Counted from the stretch's first letter, positions 1-9,230 are shown. The stretch: DNA of 35,152 bases from Myxococcales bacterium (GCA_023248735.1 JAHFDY010000026.1:1-35152), one strand, 5' to 3'. Notes: a model not told the origin generated them from the sequence alone. Translations and numbers: made by a program.

Positions 1-321
1 GGACTACTCGTGGGCGCCGGCATCTTCGGACACGCGCTGCGGTTGGTGATCCTAGGGGTGGACAAGTTCACGCCGCGCCATGCTGTTGCCGGTTTCGCGA
101 TCGTGCTCTACGGCGTGGCCTCCACGCTGGCGTTTTTTCGGCAGAAGAGCGGCCTTTGGATCGCCGTTCTAGGACCCTTGGGGGGTATTACGGCCATCAC
201 ATTCGCGCCCAACGCACACATCGACACGTTCCAAGTTGTCCTCGGCGTTCCGCAATGTCTAGCGCTCGGTCTCTCTCTTTACCTGCTGCGATCAGCTAAC
301 GTCACAGAAGAAGTCAAGTAA
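1..321 (+). CDS. C-terminal part of an integral membrane protein (5' end outside window)
   Basis: The frame is open from the first base of the window to a TAA stop at 319-321, so the true start probably lies upstream and only about 106 residues are visible. The visible part holds three or four hydrophobic stretches separated by short polar loops (one containing DKFTPRH, one FRQKSG) and ends in a short charged tail, EEVK. This is typical of a small multi-pass inner-membrane protein. I do not recognise the family and see no catalytic or transport motif. It is followed by a 191-bp gap before the ABC exporter on the same strand, so co-transcription is possible but not shown. An internal GTG at position 10 could serve as a start, but it would begin inside a hydrophobic segment. 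Confidence 0.6.
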   Translation, partial: GLLVGAGIFGHALRLVILGVDKFTPRHAVAGFAIVLYGVASTLAFFRQKSGLWIAVLGPLGGITAITFAPNAHIDTFQVVLGVPQCLALGLSLYLLRSANVTEEVK

Positions 322-512
322 GTTCATTATTTGTCTCGCCCGCGTCGGCTTCCGACATCGCGATCGCGTTGACATCCAGCGCCCGACGACCGTCAACAAG
401 ATTTCGCCCCTTTCGAAACGGATCGGCGCGCGCGGACGCTTCATCAAGTGTTCTCTGTTTTGTTCCCAGGGGTGCTCGAAAGCTTGAGTGACGAGCAAGT
501 TCTCTTCGTACC
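322..512 (+). other. Intergenic region upstream of the FHA-ABC exporter
   Basis: No credible gene. It contains a TTGACA hexamer at 369-374 with no good -10 box 17 bp further on, and an imperfect symmetry GTTGAC...GTCAAC around it. No convincing ribosome-binding site precedes the exporter start. An in-frame TGA at 489-491 limits how far upstream that start could lie. Confidence 0.3.
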
Positions 513-3503
513 ATGGGGTCCATGACTGGGCTCCTTGGCAGAGAAACGGCGACGATCGGCAGCGCTCCCAACAACGACATCGTGCTTAGCGGCCCCGGTG
601 TCGCGCCGACCCACGCGCGGTTGGTCAAGCAGCAAAACCAAATCTATTTTGTCGACTTGGGCGCAGGACCGAGCTTCGCGAACGGTCAGCAGGTTCCGCC
701 TCAGCAACCGATTCCGTTCGATTTCCGAACCCAATTCTCGGTTGGTCAAGTTCCTGTACCACTTGCGCATCCGGCCATCGCCCAGATGGTGCTTGCTCAA
801 GGACACCTTCAGCCGCCACAGCGCGGGCATGTCATCATTGGGCGAGACCCAACCAGGGCCTCACTTGCAGTGACGCACGCATCGGTGAGCGGCGCGCACG
901 CGACGGTGATGCTCGATCGAATGATGGTGGTCGACCATGGCTCGACCAGTGGGACCTACGTTGCAGGCCAACGCTGCGCTCCTGAGCAGCCCACGCCACT
1001 GGATCCAAGCGGTGTCATCGCGTTCGGATCCGTACCGATTCCGGTTGCGCTCTTGATGAGCATTGCGCAAGTCGCCGCGCCTTCTCAACCACCCGCGCAA
1101 GCACAAAGACCTCCATCGGCTGCGCACGCGGCTCAGGCGGCTCAGCCTGCGCAGGCCGCACCGCCGCAAGGAGCCCCTCCCGACGGACCGCGAAAGCACC
1201 GAACGATCATCGGTGAACTCGCGATCGACCAACTCGCGAACAGCATCATCACCATTGGCCGAACGCCGGAGAACCAGATCGTCGTCCCGCACCCTCAGGT
1301 GTCGAGCAAGCACGCCGTCATCGTCAAGCAAGGTGATCAGCTCTTCCTCGAGGACAAAGGATCCGCGAATGGAACGTTCGTTCGCGGACAGCGGCTCAAT
1401 CCGAATCAGCGCGTTCCCGTAGCGAATGGGGAAAAAGTGTTCATCGGCCCAATGCCGGTGGTCATCCAGATCGCGGGCTCGCGGCTAAACGTCGTCGTCG
1501 AAGACCACCAGGACTGGGCAGGTAAGCCGCTTTACGAAATCGAAGCGTGGGACCTGCATCTCGAGGTGCCCGATCGCGAGAACAAATCGGCGATGAAGGT
1601 GTTGCTCGATCGCGTGTCGTTCAAGGCACTACCGGGAGACATGATCGCACTGATGGGGCCTTCGGGGGCGGGCAAGACGACGCTACTCATGACGCTCAAC
1701 GGCTACCTTCCGCCAACAGCCGGCCAAGTACGAATCAACGGCGAAGACCTCTACGCCATCTACGACGCACTGCGAGGCTCGATCGGCTATGTGCCTCAAG
1801 ACGACATCGTGCACCCCGAACTCACAGTCTTTGAGGCCGTGAAATACTCGGCGATGTTTCGACTACCCCCCGACTATTCCGAAGACGAGATCGATCGCCG
1901 CGTAACCGAAACGCTCAAGGACCTCGGCCTTGAAGCCGTCATGAACTTGCAGATCGGCAAGCCAGAAAAGAAGGTCCTCTCCGGCGGCCAGCGCAAGCGC
2001 GTGAACATCGCCCTCGAACTCGTAACCGATCCGGTCATCCTGTTTCTTGATGAGCCAACTTCCGGTCTCGCGGCAGACGACACGACAGCGCTCATCACGC
2101 TGCTCTCGGAGCTCGCGAAGCGCACTGGCAAGACCATCATCATGACAATCCACCAGCCCGCACGCGATGAATACGAGAAATTCAACGTCGCGTTCATCAT
2201 GGGCTACGGGGGCATTCCCGTTTACTTCGGTCCGACGGGCAACCCCTCGTACGACTTCTTCAAGCGTGCGCAACCGAGCCGCACCATCGACAACCCGCGC
2301 GACATGTTCGACATGCTCAACATCCGCGAGCGCGCAGTGCACGAGCAGATGAAGCAACGCAATCCTCAGACGCCTCGCCCTGTCGCGCGGCTCGAGGCCG
2401 CGAGGCAATGGCGCGGTGAGTTCTTCAATCCGCAAAACCCAGTCTTTGCACAGATGTTCTCGGGCAGGCGCGCAGTCGGACAGCAGCAGGCCACACGAGG
2501 CGTTCCTCATCGTCCGGACGTTCCACTGTTTCGTCAATTGCTTCTGCTACTTTCGCGCTACTGGAAACTCAAAATTCGCGACCGTGCTGGCGCTGCGATC
2601 ATGCTTCTGCAAGCGCCCATCATCGGCTTGCTCCTCGCGTTGGTCTTCGGCGGGCAGAAGCCAAGCGTGCCGTTCTGGTGCTTGGGTGCCCTCCAGGAGC
2701 TGTCGCAGAAGTCGAACATCCCCCTCGGCGGGCAGAACAATTTGCTCGCGGGCATGTCCGCCACGAAAGACAACACGATCGCGATGTTCTTTGTCGTGAT
2801 CTGCTGCGTCTGGTTTGGCACAAGCAACGCGGCGCGTGAGATCGTAACTGAGAGAGCGATCTATCTGCGCGAGCGCATGGTCAATCTGTCGCTCGTCAAT
2901 TACGTCATTTCGAAGTACATTTTGCTCTCGTTCGTGTGCGTGATCCAATGCACGATGTTGCTTGGCATCGTCTTCGTCTCGCTCGGATTCCAGGGCGGCC
3001 CTCAGGCGTTTCTTGCCGAGCTCGCCAACCTTATCGCGCTTGCCATGAGCGCAACCGCGCTTGGTCTTCTCATCTCAACGGCTGTCGATTCTGCAGAAGC
3101 CGCGATGGCGCTCACGCCGATTGCGCTGATTCCCCAGATCATTCTGACGGGCATCATGGTCCCGATGACGTCAACGTCCAATAGCCTCATCAAGTACATG
3201 ATGTTCGGCATTCCAGCGCGTTGGGGCTTCCAGGGTGCCATCGCCTTTGAGCGCGCAGCGGTCGCAAACGACAAAGCGTGGATCGTGAACCTGAGCAACC
3301 CCGCGCTGAGCAGCGTTCCAGACTTCATTCGGAACGGGAAGTTCGAGTGCGCGCGCGCACAAATCGAGAGCACCTCTTTGGTCGGCGCATGGGGCTATGC
3401 AGACTGGGAGAGCTACTGGTTGCCCCCTGCGGTTTTGTTCGCCATGACCACGGTCATGTTGATCATGCTTTTGATCTTCCTCAAACGCCGCGATCCAGTT
3501 TGA
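513..3503 (+). CDS. Triple-FHA-domain ABC exporter, ABCG-like (ATPase fused to permease)
   Basis: A 996-residue half-transporter with a long cytoplasmic sensory front end. Three forkhead-associated modules come first, at about residues 5-90, 100-190 and 225-330, with an Ala/Gln/Pro-rich linker between the second and third. The ABC ATPase follows (about 340-600): Walker A GPSGAGKTT at 382-390 (Lys388), signature LSGGQRKR near 489, Walker B VILFLDEP near 508, and the late His in TIHQP. The last 310 residues hold an ABC-2 type permease with about six membrane segments and end in LKRRDPV. Only the third FHA module has the full phosphothreonine-binding set (Arg250, Ser264, His267, Asn286). FHA domains bind phosphothreonine peptides, so activity is probably tuned by Ser/Thr kinases; this is inference. 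The substrate is unknown. The start at 513 is chosen because the first FHA strand begins soon after it; ATG at 522 is an alternative. Confidence 0.93.
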   Translation: MGSMTGLLGRETATIGSAPNNDIVLSGPGVAPTHARLVKQQNQIYFVDLGAGPSFANGQQVPPQQPIPFDFRTQFSVGQVPVPLAHPAIAQMVLAQGHLQPPQRGHVIIGRDPTRASLAVTHASVSGAHATVMLDRMMVVDHGSTSGTYVAGQRCAPEQPTPLDPSGVIAFGSVPIPVALLMSIAQVAAPSQPPAQAQRPPSAAHAAQAAQPAQAAPPQGAPPDGPRKHRTIIGELAIDQLANSIITIGRTPENQIVVPHPQVSSKHAVIVKQGDQLFLEDKGSANGTFVRGQRLNPNQRVPVANGEKVFIGPMPVVIQIAGSRLNVVVEDHQDWAGKPLYEIEAWDLHLEVPDRENKSAMKVLLDRVSFKALPGDMIALMGPSGAGKTTLLMTLNGYLPPTAGQVRINGEDLYAIYDALRGSIGYVPQDDIVHPELTVFEAVKYSAMFRLPPDYSEDEIDRRVTETLKDLGLEAVMNLQIGKPEKKVLSGGQRKRVNIALELVTDPVILFLDEPTSGLAADDTTALITLLSELAKRTGKTIIMTIHQPARDEYEKFNVAFIMGYGGIPVYFGPTGNPSYDFFKRAQPSRTIDNPRDMFDMLNIRERAVHEQMKQRNPQTPRPVARLEAARQWRGEFFNPQNPVFAQMFSGRRAVGQQQATRGVPHRPDVPLFRQLLLLLSRYWKLKIRDRAGAAIMLLQAPIIGLLLALVFGGQKPSVPFWCLGALQELSQKSNIPLGGQNNLLAGMSATKDNTIAMFFVVICCVWFGTSNAAREIVTERAIYLRERMVNLSLVNYVISKYILLSFVCVIQCTMLLGIVFVSLGFQGGPQAFLAELANLIALAMSATALGLLISTAVDSAEAAMALTPIALIPQIILTGIMVPMTSTSNSLIKYMMFGIPARWGFQGAIAFERAAVANDKAWIVNLSNPALSSVPDFIRNGKFECARAQIESTSLVGAWGYADWESYWLPPAVLFAMTTVMLIMLLIFLKRRDPV

Positions 3504-3516
3504 CGAGAAGAGTCCA

Positions 3517-3543
3517 GTGGCGCCGGCATTAAGGCGACGCCAC
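3517..3543 (+). terminator. Possible stem-loop terminator after the ABC exporter
   Basis: GTGGCG at 3517-3522 pairs with CGCCAC at 3538-3543. A further CG/CG pair beyond one mismatch extends the stem, leaving a nine-base loop. It begins 13 bp after the exporter stop codon. No T-run follows, so it is not a classical intrinsic terminator. Confidence 0.35.
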
Positions 3544-3673
3544 ATTGCAGACCCACCAAAAAATGGGGCGCGAGTCGTCTTCACGTGTCACAATCGCGCC
3601 TCTTCGCCCATCCCGCGATGGCTTCCTTGCGCTGGTCTTTGTAACTCCTCGATTCAACTCCAAAGAGGCCTGA

Positions 3674-4864
3674 ATGCGCAGATTTTCGATCGCGGTAGCG
3701 GCACTTGCGGCCGCCGTTGCAGCTTGTGGTTCCGGTTCGATACGCGAAGGCGGGGTTGGTCAAGACCAGCAGAAAGTTATCAACGGCATCGACTCGACCT
3801 CAGACCAAGACGCTGTTGTGCACCTCTACTATTTCGATCGCAACGCAGGCGGGTTCGGCGGCTGCACCGCAACCATGCTTAGCCCTCGCATCGTGCTCAC
3901 CGCGCGGCATTGCGTCTCGTCAACTGACGGGTACAGCTCATGCGACAGCGAGGGCAACGTCGTCTCGGGCGGACGCATCAAGAGTGACCATCCCGCTACG
4001 TCGATGTACGTCATGCTTGGTGCCTCGCCAAGTTTTCACGGCAAGGCCGACGGACAAGGTAAGGAACTTTACCTTCCCGATTCGAAGGTCATGTGCAACA
4101 CCGACATCGCCGTAATCGAGTTGGCGAATCCCCTTGTGAACGCGCCAATTGCCCAAATTCGACTCGATAGCCCGCCGGTCAAGGGGGAGACCATCACTGC
4201 CGTCGGCTGGGGCATCACCGAGACCGGCAACGAGCCAAGCCATCGTCAGCAGCGCACGGGTATCAAAGTGCTCGAGGTTGGCCCCTATGATCGCTCGGGA
4301 CTCGCGCTTGGCGCGAATGAGTTCGAAGTGGGCGAGTCGATCTGCTCGGGCGATTCGGGCGGCCCAGCGATCGCGGAAAGTACCGGAGCAGTCGTCGGTG
4401 TCGTGTCGCGTGGAGGCAACGGTGCGTCGAGCACGACAGACCCTTCGGTAGCCTGCAGGGGCGTCAACACGCGCAATATCTACACGCAAGTCGCCCCACA
4501 CAAAGATCTGATCATGCAGGCCTTCGCGTCCACAGGCGAAGAGCCTTGGCTCGAGGGCGGCCCGGACCCGCGCAAGGCAAAGGCCGACGCCGCGTGCACC
4601 GAAGATAGCGAATGCCGTTCAGGTAAGTGTGTTGATGGTATCTGCGTCGACCCGTGCGGCGAGGGTGGCACGTGCGCCGATGGCTACACTTGCAAGAACG
4701 CTGTTGGCGTTTGCGTCCGCAGCGTGGCGAACGCAGCGACGCCCGCATCGACTGGTGGTGGTTGCTCGACGAGCGGCGGCGGCGAAGGTGGCACGAGTGG
4801 TCTCGCTCTTGCTGCAGCATGCGCGATGGTGCTAGCGAGCGTGCGACGTCGCAATAACAAGTAA
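3674..4864 (+). CDS. Secreted trypsin-like (S1) serine protease with Cys-rich module and MYXO-CTERM-like anchor
   Basis: A 396-residue exported protease. The N-terminus is a lipoprotein-type signal peptide with lipobox VAAC (Cys18). The S1 triad is visible: His79 in TARHC, Asp144 in TDIAVIEL and Ser228 in GDSGGP; the activation-like site VINGIDS precedes it. After the protease domain, about residues 300-350 form a compact Cys-rich module (CTEDSECRSGKC and following). The C-terminus has GGGCS, a Gly-rich stretch, a hydrophobic segment and RRRNNK, resembling the MYXO-CTERM sorting signal. The ribosome-binding site AGAGG at 3664-3668 sits five bases before the ATG. The gene ends one base from the stop of the convergent lipase-like gene. 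Likely role: extracellular or surface proteolysis; the substrate is unknown. Confidence 0.9.
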   Translation: MRRFSIAVAALAAAVAACGSGSIREGGVGQDQQKVINGIDSTSDQDAVVHLYYFDRNAGGFGGCTATMLSPRIVLTARHCVSSTDGYSSCDSEGNVVSGGRIKSDHPATSMYVMLGASPSFHGKADGQGKELYLPDSKVMCNTDIAVIELANPLVNAPIAQIRLDSPPVKGETITAVGWGITETGNEPSHRQQRTGIKVLEVGPYDRSGLALGANEFEVGESICSGDSGGPAIAESTGAVVGVVSRGGNGASSTTDPSVACRGVNTRNIYTQVAPHKDLIMQAFASTGEEPWLEGGPDPRKAKADAACTEDSECRSGKCVDGICVDPCGEGGTCADGYTCKNAVGVCVRSVANAATPASTGGGCSTSGGGEGGTSGLALAAACAMVLASVRRRNNK

Positions 4865-4865
4865 G

Positions 4866-6899
4866 TTATCGCGCGGGAATACGGCCCTTCTCGTCAAGCG
4901 CCAAGTTGCGACAGAAGTTCCCAATCATCGCGAGCGCGCTCTTGTCCGAGTAGGCAGCAAAGTGACCATCAACCCCGGGCGTCGGTACGACTTGAACGAT
5001 CGCGCCGGATGCCTTGCCACCCGCAAGGTTGCCAGAGAGGCCTTCGGTGGGCACAGTGACGTCGCCATATCCCCCGAAAGCGAGCTCGGGAATGGGACGG
5101 ACCGACGGTGACATCAATGGCAATCCCATCGAGACGCCAAGCAGCTCCATCCCGCGGGGAGGGGCGAAGTTGTCTCCGGTTCCATCTGCAGCGACGCCCA
5201 CGAACTGGAGCACGCTCTTAGCGGCGAATCCTGCGCGGGGCGTCCGAATGATGTACGGGCCGTAGTTGTAGGGATCGGAAGCGTCCCCCATCGTCTGCGC
5301 CAAAGCGATCACTGGATGATACATATTGAGCTCCGCCTTTTCCTCGTCGGTACGAAGTTGAAGAAGGAGCTTCACGAGCGCCGCCACACTCGGCTCAGGC
5401 TTTGTCTTTTCGAGCAATGGCACACCGAGAAGTCCGCCAGCGCCCGTCAGCACGCCACCTCGTGTTTGGTTATCGGCCGCAAGAAACAGAGGACCATTCA
5501 ACCCGCCTTGAGAATGGCCCGAGAAGAGAATGCGTTTCGGATCGAATCGCACCTCGGCACCCGTCCGCGACTGCTCGGCAGCAATGGTGAACCTGGTCTC
5601 AGAAAAGAGCCGCGCTTGCTGAACGACGTCCACCGCCGCTTGCTGTGGATTCGTTCGAAGCGCAATGATGTTGTCGACATTGAAAAAGATGTAGTTGACC
5701 TCATCGGGATTCGCGGGAGCGCCTGGTCGCGTGCCGTGAAAAATCTGATCGATACCCATAGACGCAACACATCTGTCTGCAAGCGTGCTCGCGGGGCCGC
5801 TGCCGCCAAGAAGCGAACGATAGTCGCCACCCGTTCCGTGAGCGTAGAGCAAGATGGGATACCCATCGTCTGGCATCGGGCACTTTTCCGGCCTCGGCAC
5901 AACAAGAGCAAAACGAAGATCGAACGTGTTTTGTAACTTCGGTTTGCCGTTTTCGAACTTGAAGCCGCCACCGTCTTTTGGCTCTTCGTAAGGTGGCGTC
6001 CCCTGCTGATAGTTCGGCGATGGGCCGTACATGCCTTGGTAGACGTCGTAGTTCGTCTTTTGGTCCTCCGCACTCAACGCCGTAACGTGGGGGATGGGAA
6101 CGTTCGCGTGCACATCGTCGGCAATTGCGAATAGGTCCGCAGTTGGATCACCGGTTGTGAAAACCGTCATGTGTGCGATTTGATCTTTTGCAACGCCAGC
6201 GGTTACGATTTCGTTTACCGCATCCGCAAAGAAGGCCTTCGCTGATTCGCTGCGCGAAGAGGTCGCAGCCAGCCCAAGCACCTCTTGCAGATCAGCGCTC
6301 ACCTTGATCGGTCCGCCGCCGACGGTGCGCGCCGCCGTTGTTACGATCGCTGCATAGCGTGTGTTCACGCGCAGCGCGTAGCCAAACGCGGGCGATATGG
6401 CGAGCGTGTCTTTGAGCCAATAGACGCCAGCGTCGCGACGCCAGTGCCATTGCAACAGCTTGCGCTGACCGCGCTCCGGCGACTTGGAGTCGATGTCGAT
6501 AAGTTGCACGGAGGCAGTGGACTTCATCGCGTCCGCTGGTGTTTCTGGAAATGTCAGGGGATCGATGTCCGCGGAGAAGCGCAAGTAGATCGGCGCCACT
6601 GGCGAGAAGCCCTTAAGCAAACCCTTTGCGGAAGCAACGTAGGTCTTAAGCAGCGTGACTTCGTACGGGTTGAAAAAGCCGTCGACTTGAATGCTCCCGT
6701 CGGCGTCTCTGCGGAGGTCGCTTGGCCACGGATGATCGAGCCACTTTTCGCCCTTCAGGTCGGCATTGGACGGCGGAAGCGAGAACATCGCCTCACCGGC
6801 CACGACCATGGGAGGAGCCGGAACTTGCGTGACCGTGCAACCAGGCGCCAAAACCGCACTCACCACCAGGAAACCACTAACGAAGCCTGAAAAGCGCAT
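4866..6899 (-). CDS. Lipase-like alpha/beta-hydrolase lipoprotein
   Basis: A 677-residue exported protein. The N-terminus has a signal peptide ending in an imperfect lipobox APGC (Cys21). The front third (WPSDLRR, then a segment on conversion of sums such as RFSADIDP) resembles the N-terminal region of large bacterial lipases and virulence-factor lipases. The hydrolase core contains an oxyanion-type loop LLYAHGTGGDYRSLLG and the nucleophile elbow GHSQGG with Ser463. A late GVDGHFAAYSD probably supplies the catalytic His. Together these support a serine esterase or lipase acting at the cell surface; the substrate is unknown. The gene is convergent with the protease (one-base gap) and divergent from the small gene at 6955, sharing a 55-bp intergenic region with the dyad ACGAGTCTCGT at 6911-6921. 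Confidence 0.82.
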   Translation of the reverse strand: MRFSGFVSGFLVVSAVLAPGCTVTQVPAPPMVVAGEAMFSLPPSNADLKGEKWLDHPWPSDLRRDADGSIQVDGFFNPYEVTLLKTYVASAKGLLKGFSPVAPIYLRFSADIDPLTFPETPADAMKSTASVQLIDIDSKSPERGQRKLLQWHWRRDAGVYWLKDTLAISPAFGYALRVNTRYAAIVTTAARTVGGGPIKVSADLQEVLGLAATSSRSESAKAFFADAVNEIVTAGVAKDQIAHMTVFTTGDPTADLFAIADDVHANVPIPHVTALSAEDQKTNYDVYQGMYGPSPNYQQGTPPYEEPKDGGGFKFENGKPKLQNTFDLRFALVVPRPEKCPMPDDGYPILLYAHGTGGDYRSLLGGSGPASTLADRCVASMGIDQIFHGTRPGAPANPDEVNYIFFNVDNIIALRTNPQQAAVDVVQQARLFSETRFTIAAEQSRTGAEVRFDPKRILFSGHSQGGLNGPLFLAADNQTRGGVLTGAGGLLGVPLLEKTKPEPSVAALVKLLLQLRTDEEKAELNMYHPVIALAQTMGDASDPYNYGPYIIRTPRAGFAAKSVLQFVGVAADGTGDNFAPPRGMELLGVSMGLPLMSPSVRPIPELAFGGYGDVTVPTEGLSGNLAGGKASGAIVQVVPTPGVDGHFAAYSDKSALAMIGNFCRNLALDEKGRIPAR

Positions 6900-6954
6900 G
6901 GCGAAACCGTACGAGTCTCGTCACCCTCAGGCAAGGGAGTAAGCTCGTGGTTCC

Positions 6955-7218
6955 ATGCGCGAGACGCCGGCATTCACGAGGGACTTCCCCGAATCGACTT
7001 CAGCCGCGGTCGATGCGTTCGCTCGAGGTGACTTCGGCACCACCAGACGATTGCTCGCACCGCTCCTTACCTCAGACGACGCGACCGTGCGCGCTGCAGC
7101 CGAGAACCTGCGCGAACGCATGAAGCCACCCCTGCTCGCGGTCTTCCTACTCGCCGTCAGCGCGCTACTTTTGTTGGGGCTTGCGGGATACTGGACCTAC
7201 AAGCGCGGCCACGGCTGA
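6955..7218 (+). CDS. Small protein with one C-terminal membrane segment
   Basis: An 87-residue protein. The first 60 residues are soluble and resemble one helical repeat (AVDAFARGDFGTTRRLLAPL, then ATVRAAAENLRERM), a pattern seen in TPR-like helical hairpins. The remainder is one strong hydrophobic segment followed by YWTYKRGHG, so it is probably tail-anchored in the inner membrane with its soluble part in the cytoplasm. An in-frame stop at 6940-6942 makes the ATG at 6955 the first usable ATG start. The GGGAG at 6935-6939 is too far away to be a good ribosome-binding site. It ends nine bases from the convergent MBL-fold gene. I do not recognise a named family. Confidence 0.65.
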   Translation: MRETPAFTRDFPESTSAAVDAFARGDFGTTRRLLAPLLTSDDATVRAAAENLRERMKPPLLAVFLLAVSALLLLGLAGYWTYKRGHG

Positions 7219-7227
7219 GGTTCCCAC

Positions 7228-8325
7228 TCACTCCGCGGCTGCCGCTATCGGCGCTGCAACCCTCGCCAGCCGTCCTACGTCAATGCCTCCGAACGACCAT
7301 GTGGGCTTGAGGCCGGGAGCGATCAAGTGGGCCGTCACCTCGCTCGATGCAAGCATTTGCACAAAGCGCGGCGCCTCTTTGACGCGATCAACGATCGTCC
7401 TCTCAAGGATCATCGAAGTGTATTGGTCCGCGCCCAACTCAGGCGTGTTTGCGTTAATGAGCACCTCAAGGTCCTGCCTCAGGCAGAGCGCGCGAAGGCC
7501 GCCAATGCGACTTTCGTGGGGCGTCCAATTGTCGGCCGATGTTCCGCACTCACTCGTGCCCCAAATGCCTTGCTCGGTGTTCACGAAGAGCGTTTGGTTG
7601 CCTGAGGTGTGACCTGGCGTTCGGACCAACATGACGCCATCGCCGACTGCTACGTCACCGTCGACCAGCACAACATTCGACATCGTGACGCCCTTCTTCC
7701 CGTCGGCTACAAACCATGCGCGCTGAACCGGATGGAGGTCGTCCCAATCGGTCCACTCCGATCGTTGCGCGATCAATTTCGCATTTGGAAAGCGTGGCTT
7801 TCGTGAGCCATCTTCGGTGCCGAGAAGGCCGCGCATGTCCTGCGTGTGAAAATGGTCGAACGCCACATAGTCAATGTCGTTGATCGAAATGCCAAGGGCC
7901 GTAAGCTGCGACTCAAGTGGGTCAAACTTCTTGACGATGAGCGGCTCGATCGACTTCGGAAGTGCCTGCGAAAGGCGAACAAAGTAGGGCGTCGCGCGCG
8001 ACGCCTCGATGTCGGTCGGGTTGAAGAGCAAGTGCTTCACCACGCCACGTTGCATGAACTGCACAAGGAGCGCTCGATGCGTTAGCACAACGAACGGTGC
8101 AAGAGAATTCGCAGCGCCGTTGAACGCGTAGCGCGTCGGATACGGCAACGTCGAAAGCGGCAAACTGCGCGCAGCCGAAACCCGCGGTCCACTCGCCAAG
8201 CGCTCGCGCAACTTCAGTGCCCCGCTTTGTACCGCACGCAGCCGAGGCCCGTGCCCAGCTACGCGCCACGCTTGGTCCAACTCTGTCAGTCGAACCAACC
8301 CGTCAAGTTCATTTACGTGTTGCAT
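7228..8325 (-). CDS. MBL-fold metallo-hydrolase-like protein
   Basis: A 365-residue protein with the metallo-beta-lactamase fold in its middle and C-terminal parts. Visible motifs are FDHFHTQD (His158, His160, Gln162, Asp163), TPGHTSGN (His239) and the later GTSECGTSADNW. The usual HxHxDH metal motif is therefore present as HxHxQD: the canonical Asp position is Gln and the last His is Asp, so metal binding may differ from classical enzymes. The N-terminal 130 residues are an extension typical of larger family members. No signal peptide, so cytoplasmic. It starts three bases after the stop of the upstream short-chain dehydrogenase, so the two are almost certainly one operon. The substrate is unknown; the pairing with an SDR suggests a small-molecule pathway (inference). 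Confidence 0.75.
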   Translation of the reverse strand: MQHVNELDGLVRLTELDQAWRVAGHGPRLRAVQSGALKLRERLASGPRVSAARSLPLSTLPYPTRYAFNGAANSLAPFVVLTHRALLVQFMQRGVVKHLLFNPTDIEASRATPYFVRLSQALPKSIEPLIVKKFDPLESQLTALGISINDIDYVAFDHFHTQDMRGLLGTEDGSRKPRFPNAKLIAQRSEWTDWDDLHPVQRAWFVADGKKGVTMSNVVLVDGDVAVGDGVMLVRTPGHTSGNQTLFVNTEQGIWGTSECGTSADNWTPHESRIGGLRALCLRQDLEVLINANTPELGADQYTSMILERTIVDRVKEAPRFVQMLASSEVTAHLIAPGLKPTWSFGGIDVGRLARVAAPIAAAAE

Positions 8326-8328
8326 GTG

Positions 8329-9159
8329 TTAGAGCTTATCGCGCTTGTCGCGAGTCGCAGAGCCCGAAAGGAGCGCTTCTTGCTTCGCTCGACCCTTCTT
8401 GCGCAGCAGTGGATCGAGTCCTGAAGCGAGACCAGGTGCCATTGTCGCGATGCGCGCGAGCAGGCCCCGCATTGGAGGAATTGCGACTTCGATGGGCCGG
8501 TCGACGAGCACCCGTTCGACAATTAACTTGACCACATCGTCAACCGTGAGCGGCGCAGACCCTGAAAATGTAAGGGCGGCTTGCTCGTAGGACGCTTGCA
8601 AGGTGAGCATGGGCGTATCGACGGCATCGGGTAAGACGACCGAGACGGCCACATTGTGTGCCTTCAACTCAAGCGCCACCGAAAGCGAAAAGCCCCGAAC
8701 CCCGAACTTGCTCGCGCTGTAGAAATTGAGGCCCGCAACCGGCGCGAGTGACGCAAGCGAGCCGATATTCACGATGTGTCCTGACCCTTGTGAAACCATG
8801 CGCCGCGCGGCAATGCACGTGCCGAGCATCACGCCCTTCAGGTTCACATCGATGTGGCGATCAATCTCCGAAAGGTCCGCCTCATGCGCGTAGCCGGGCT
8901 TTAGGTAACCAGCAACGTTACATAATATATCAAGGCCTCCCCATGCGCGATCGGCGAGAGCGTATGCGCTCTCCCATGCCCGCGGGTTCGTCACATCAAG
9001 TGCGCACAGTTGCGCACCGAGCGGTTCATGCATCGCGACGGCTTGCAGGCGAAGGTCGGTCGCCAAAACCCGCGCGCCGTCTTTCAGGAGGCGCCTCGTC
9101 AACGCCGCTCCAATGCCACTCGCTGCACCGGTCACGAGAACGCGTGATTTGCTCGTCAT
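8329..9159 (-). CDS. Short-chain dehydrogenase/reductase (SDR family)
   Basis: A 276-residue classical SDR. The nucleotide-binding motif TGAASGIG is at residues 10-17, NVAG at 81-84, and the catalytic triad is Ser134, Tyr147 and Lys151 (YSASK). An acidic Asp35 at the end of the second strand favours NAD(H) over NADP(H). The last 60 residues (IPPMRGLLARIATMAPG and a basic tail) are longer than the minimal SDR fold and may form a membrane-associating or substrate-covering helix. It is the first gene of a two-gene operon with the MBL-fold gene. The substrate cannot be told from sequence alone; the family acts on many alcohols, ketones and sugars. Confidence 0.9.
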   Translation of the reverse strand: MTSKSRVLVTGAASGIGAALTRRLLKDGARVLATDLRLQAVAMHEPLGAQLCALDVTNPRAWESAYALADRAWGGLDILCNVAGYLKPGYAHEADLSEIDRHIDVNLKGVMLGTCIAARRMVSQGSGHIVNIGSLASLAPVAGLNFYSASKFGVRGFSLSVALELKAHNVAVSVVLPDAVDTPMLTLQASYEQAALTFSGSAPLTVDDVVKLIVERVLVDRPIEVAIPPMRGLLARIATMAPGLASGLDPLLRKKGRAKQEALLSGSATRDKRDKL

Positions 9160-9205
9160 GTCGACGCAGTGTAGCGAGGCTCGCTCGAGGGTGCGCTGAC
9201 AATCA

Positions 9206-9230
9206 AAGACGCCGAACTCACGTCCGTCTT
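9206..9230 (-). terminator. Weak stem-loop downstream of the small heat-shock genes
   Basis: Inverted repeat AAGACG (9206-9211) and CGTCTT (9225-9230) with a 13-base loop, just past the stop of the second sHSP gene on the minus strand. Only a short T-rich stretch follows, so it is at best a weak terminator. The rest of the 76-bp gap shows nothing else. Confidence 0.25.

Noticed and set aside
5316-6890. Two 200-residue frames opposite the lipase-like gene
   Set aside because: Basic, compositionally odd translations with no motif, lying antisense to a well-supported gene.
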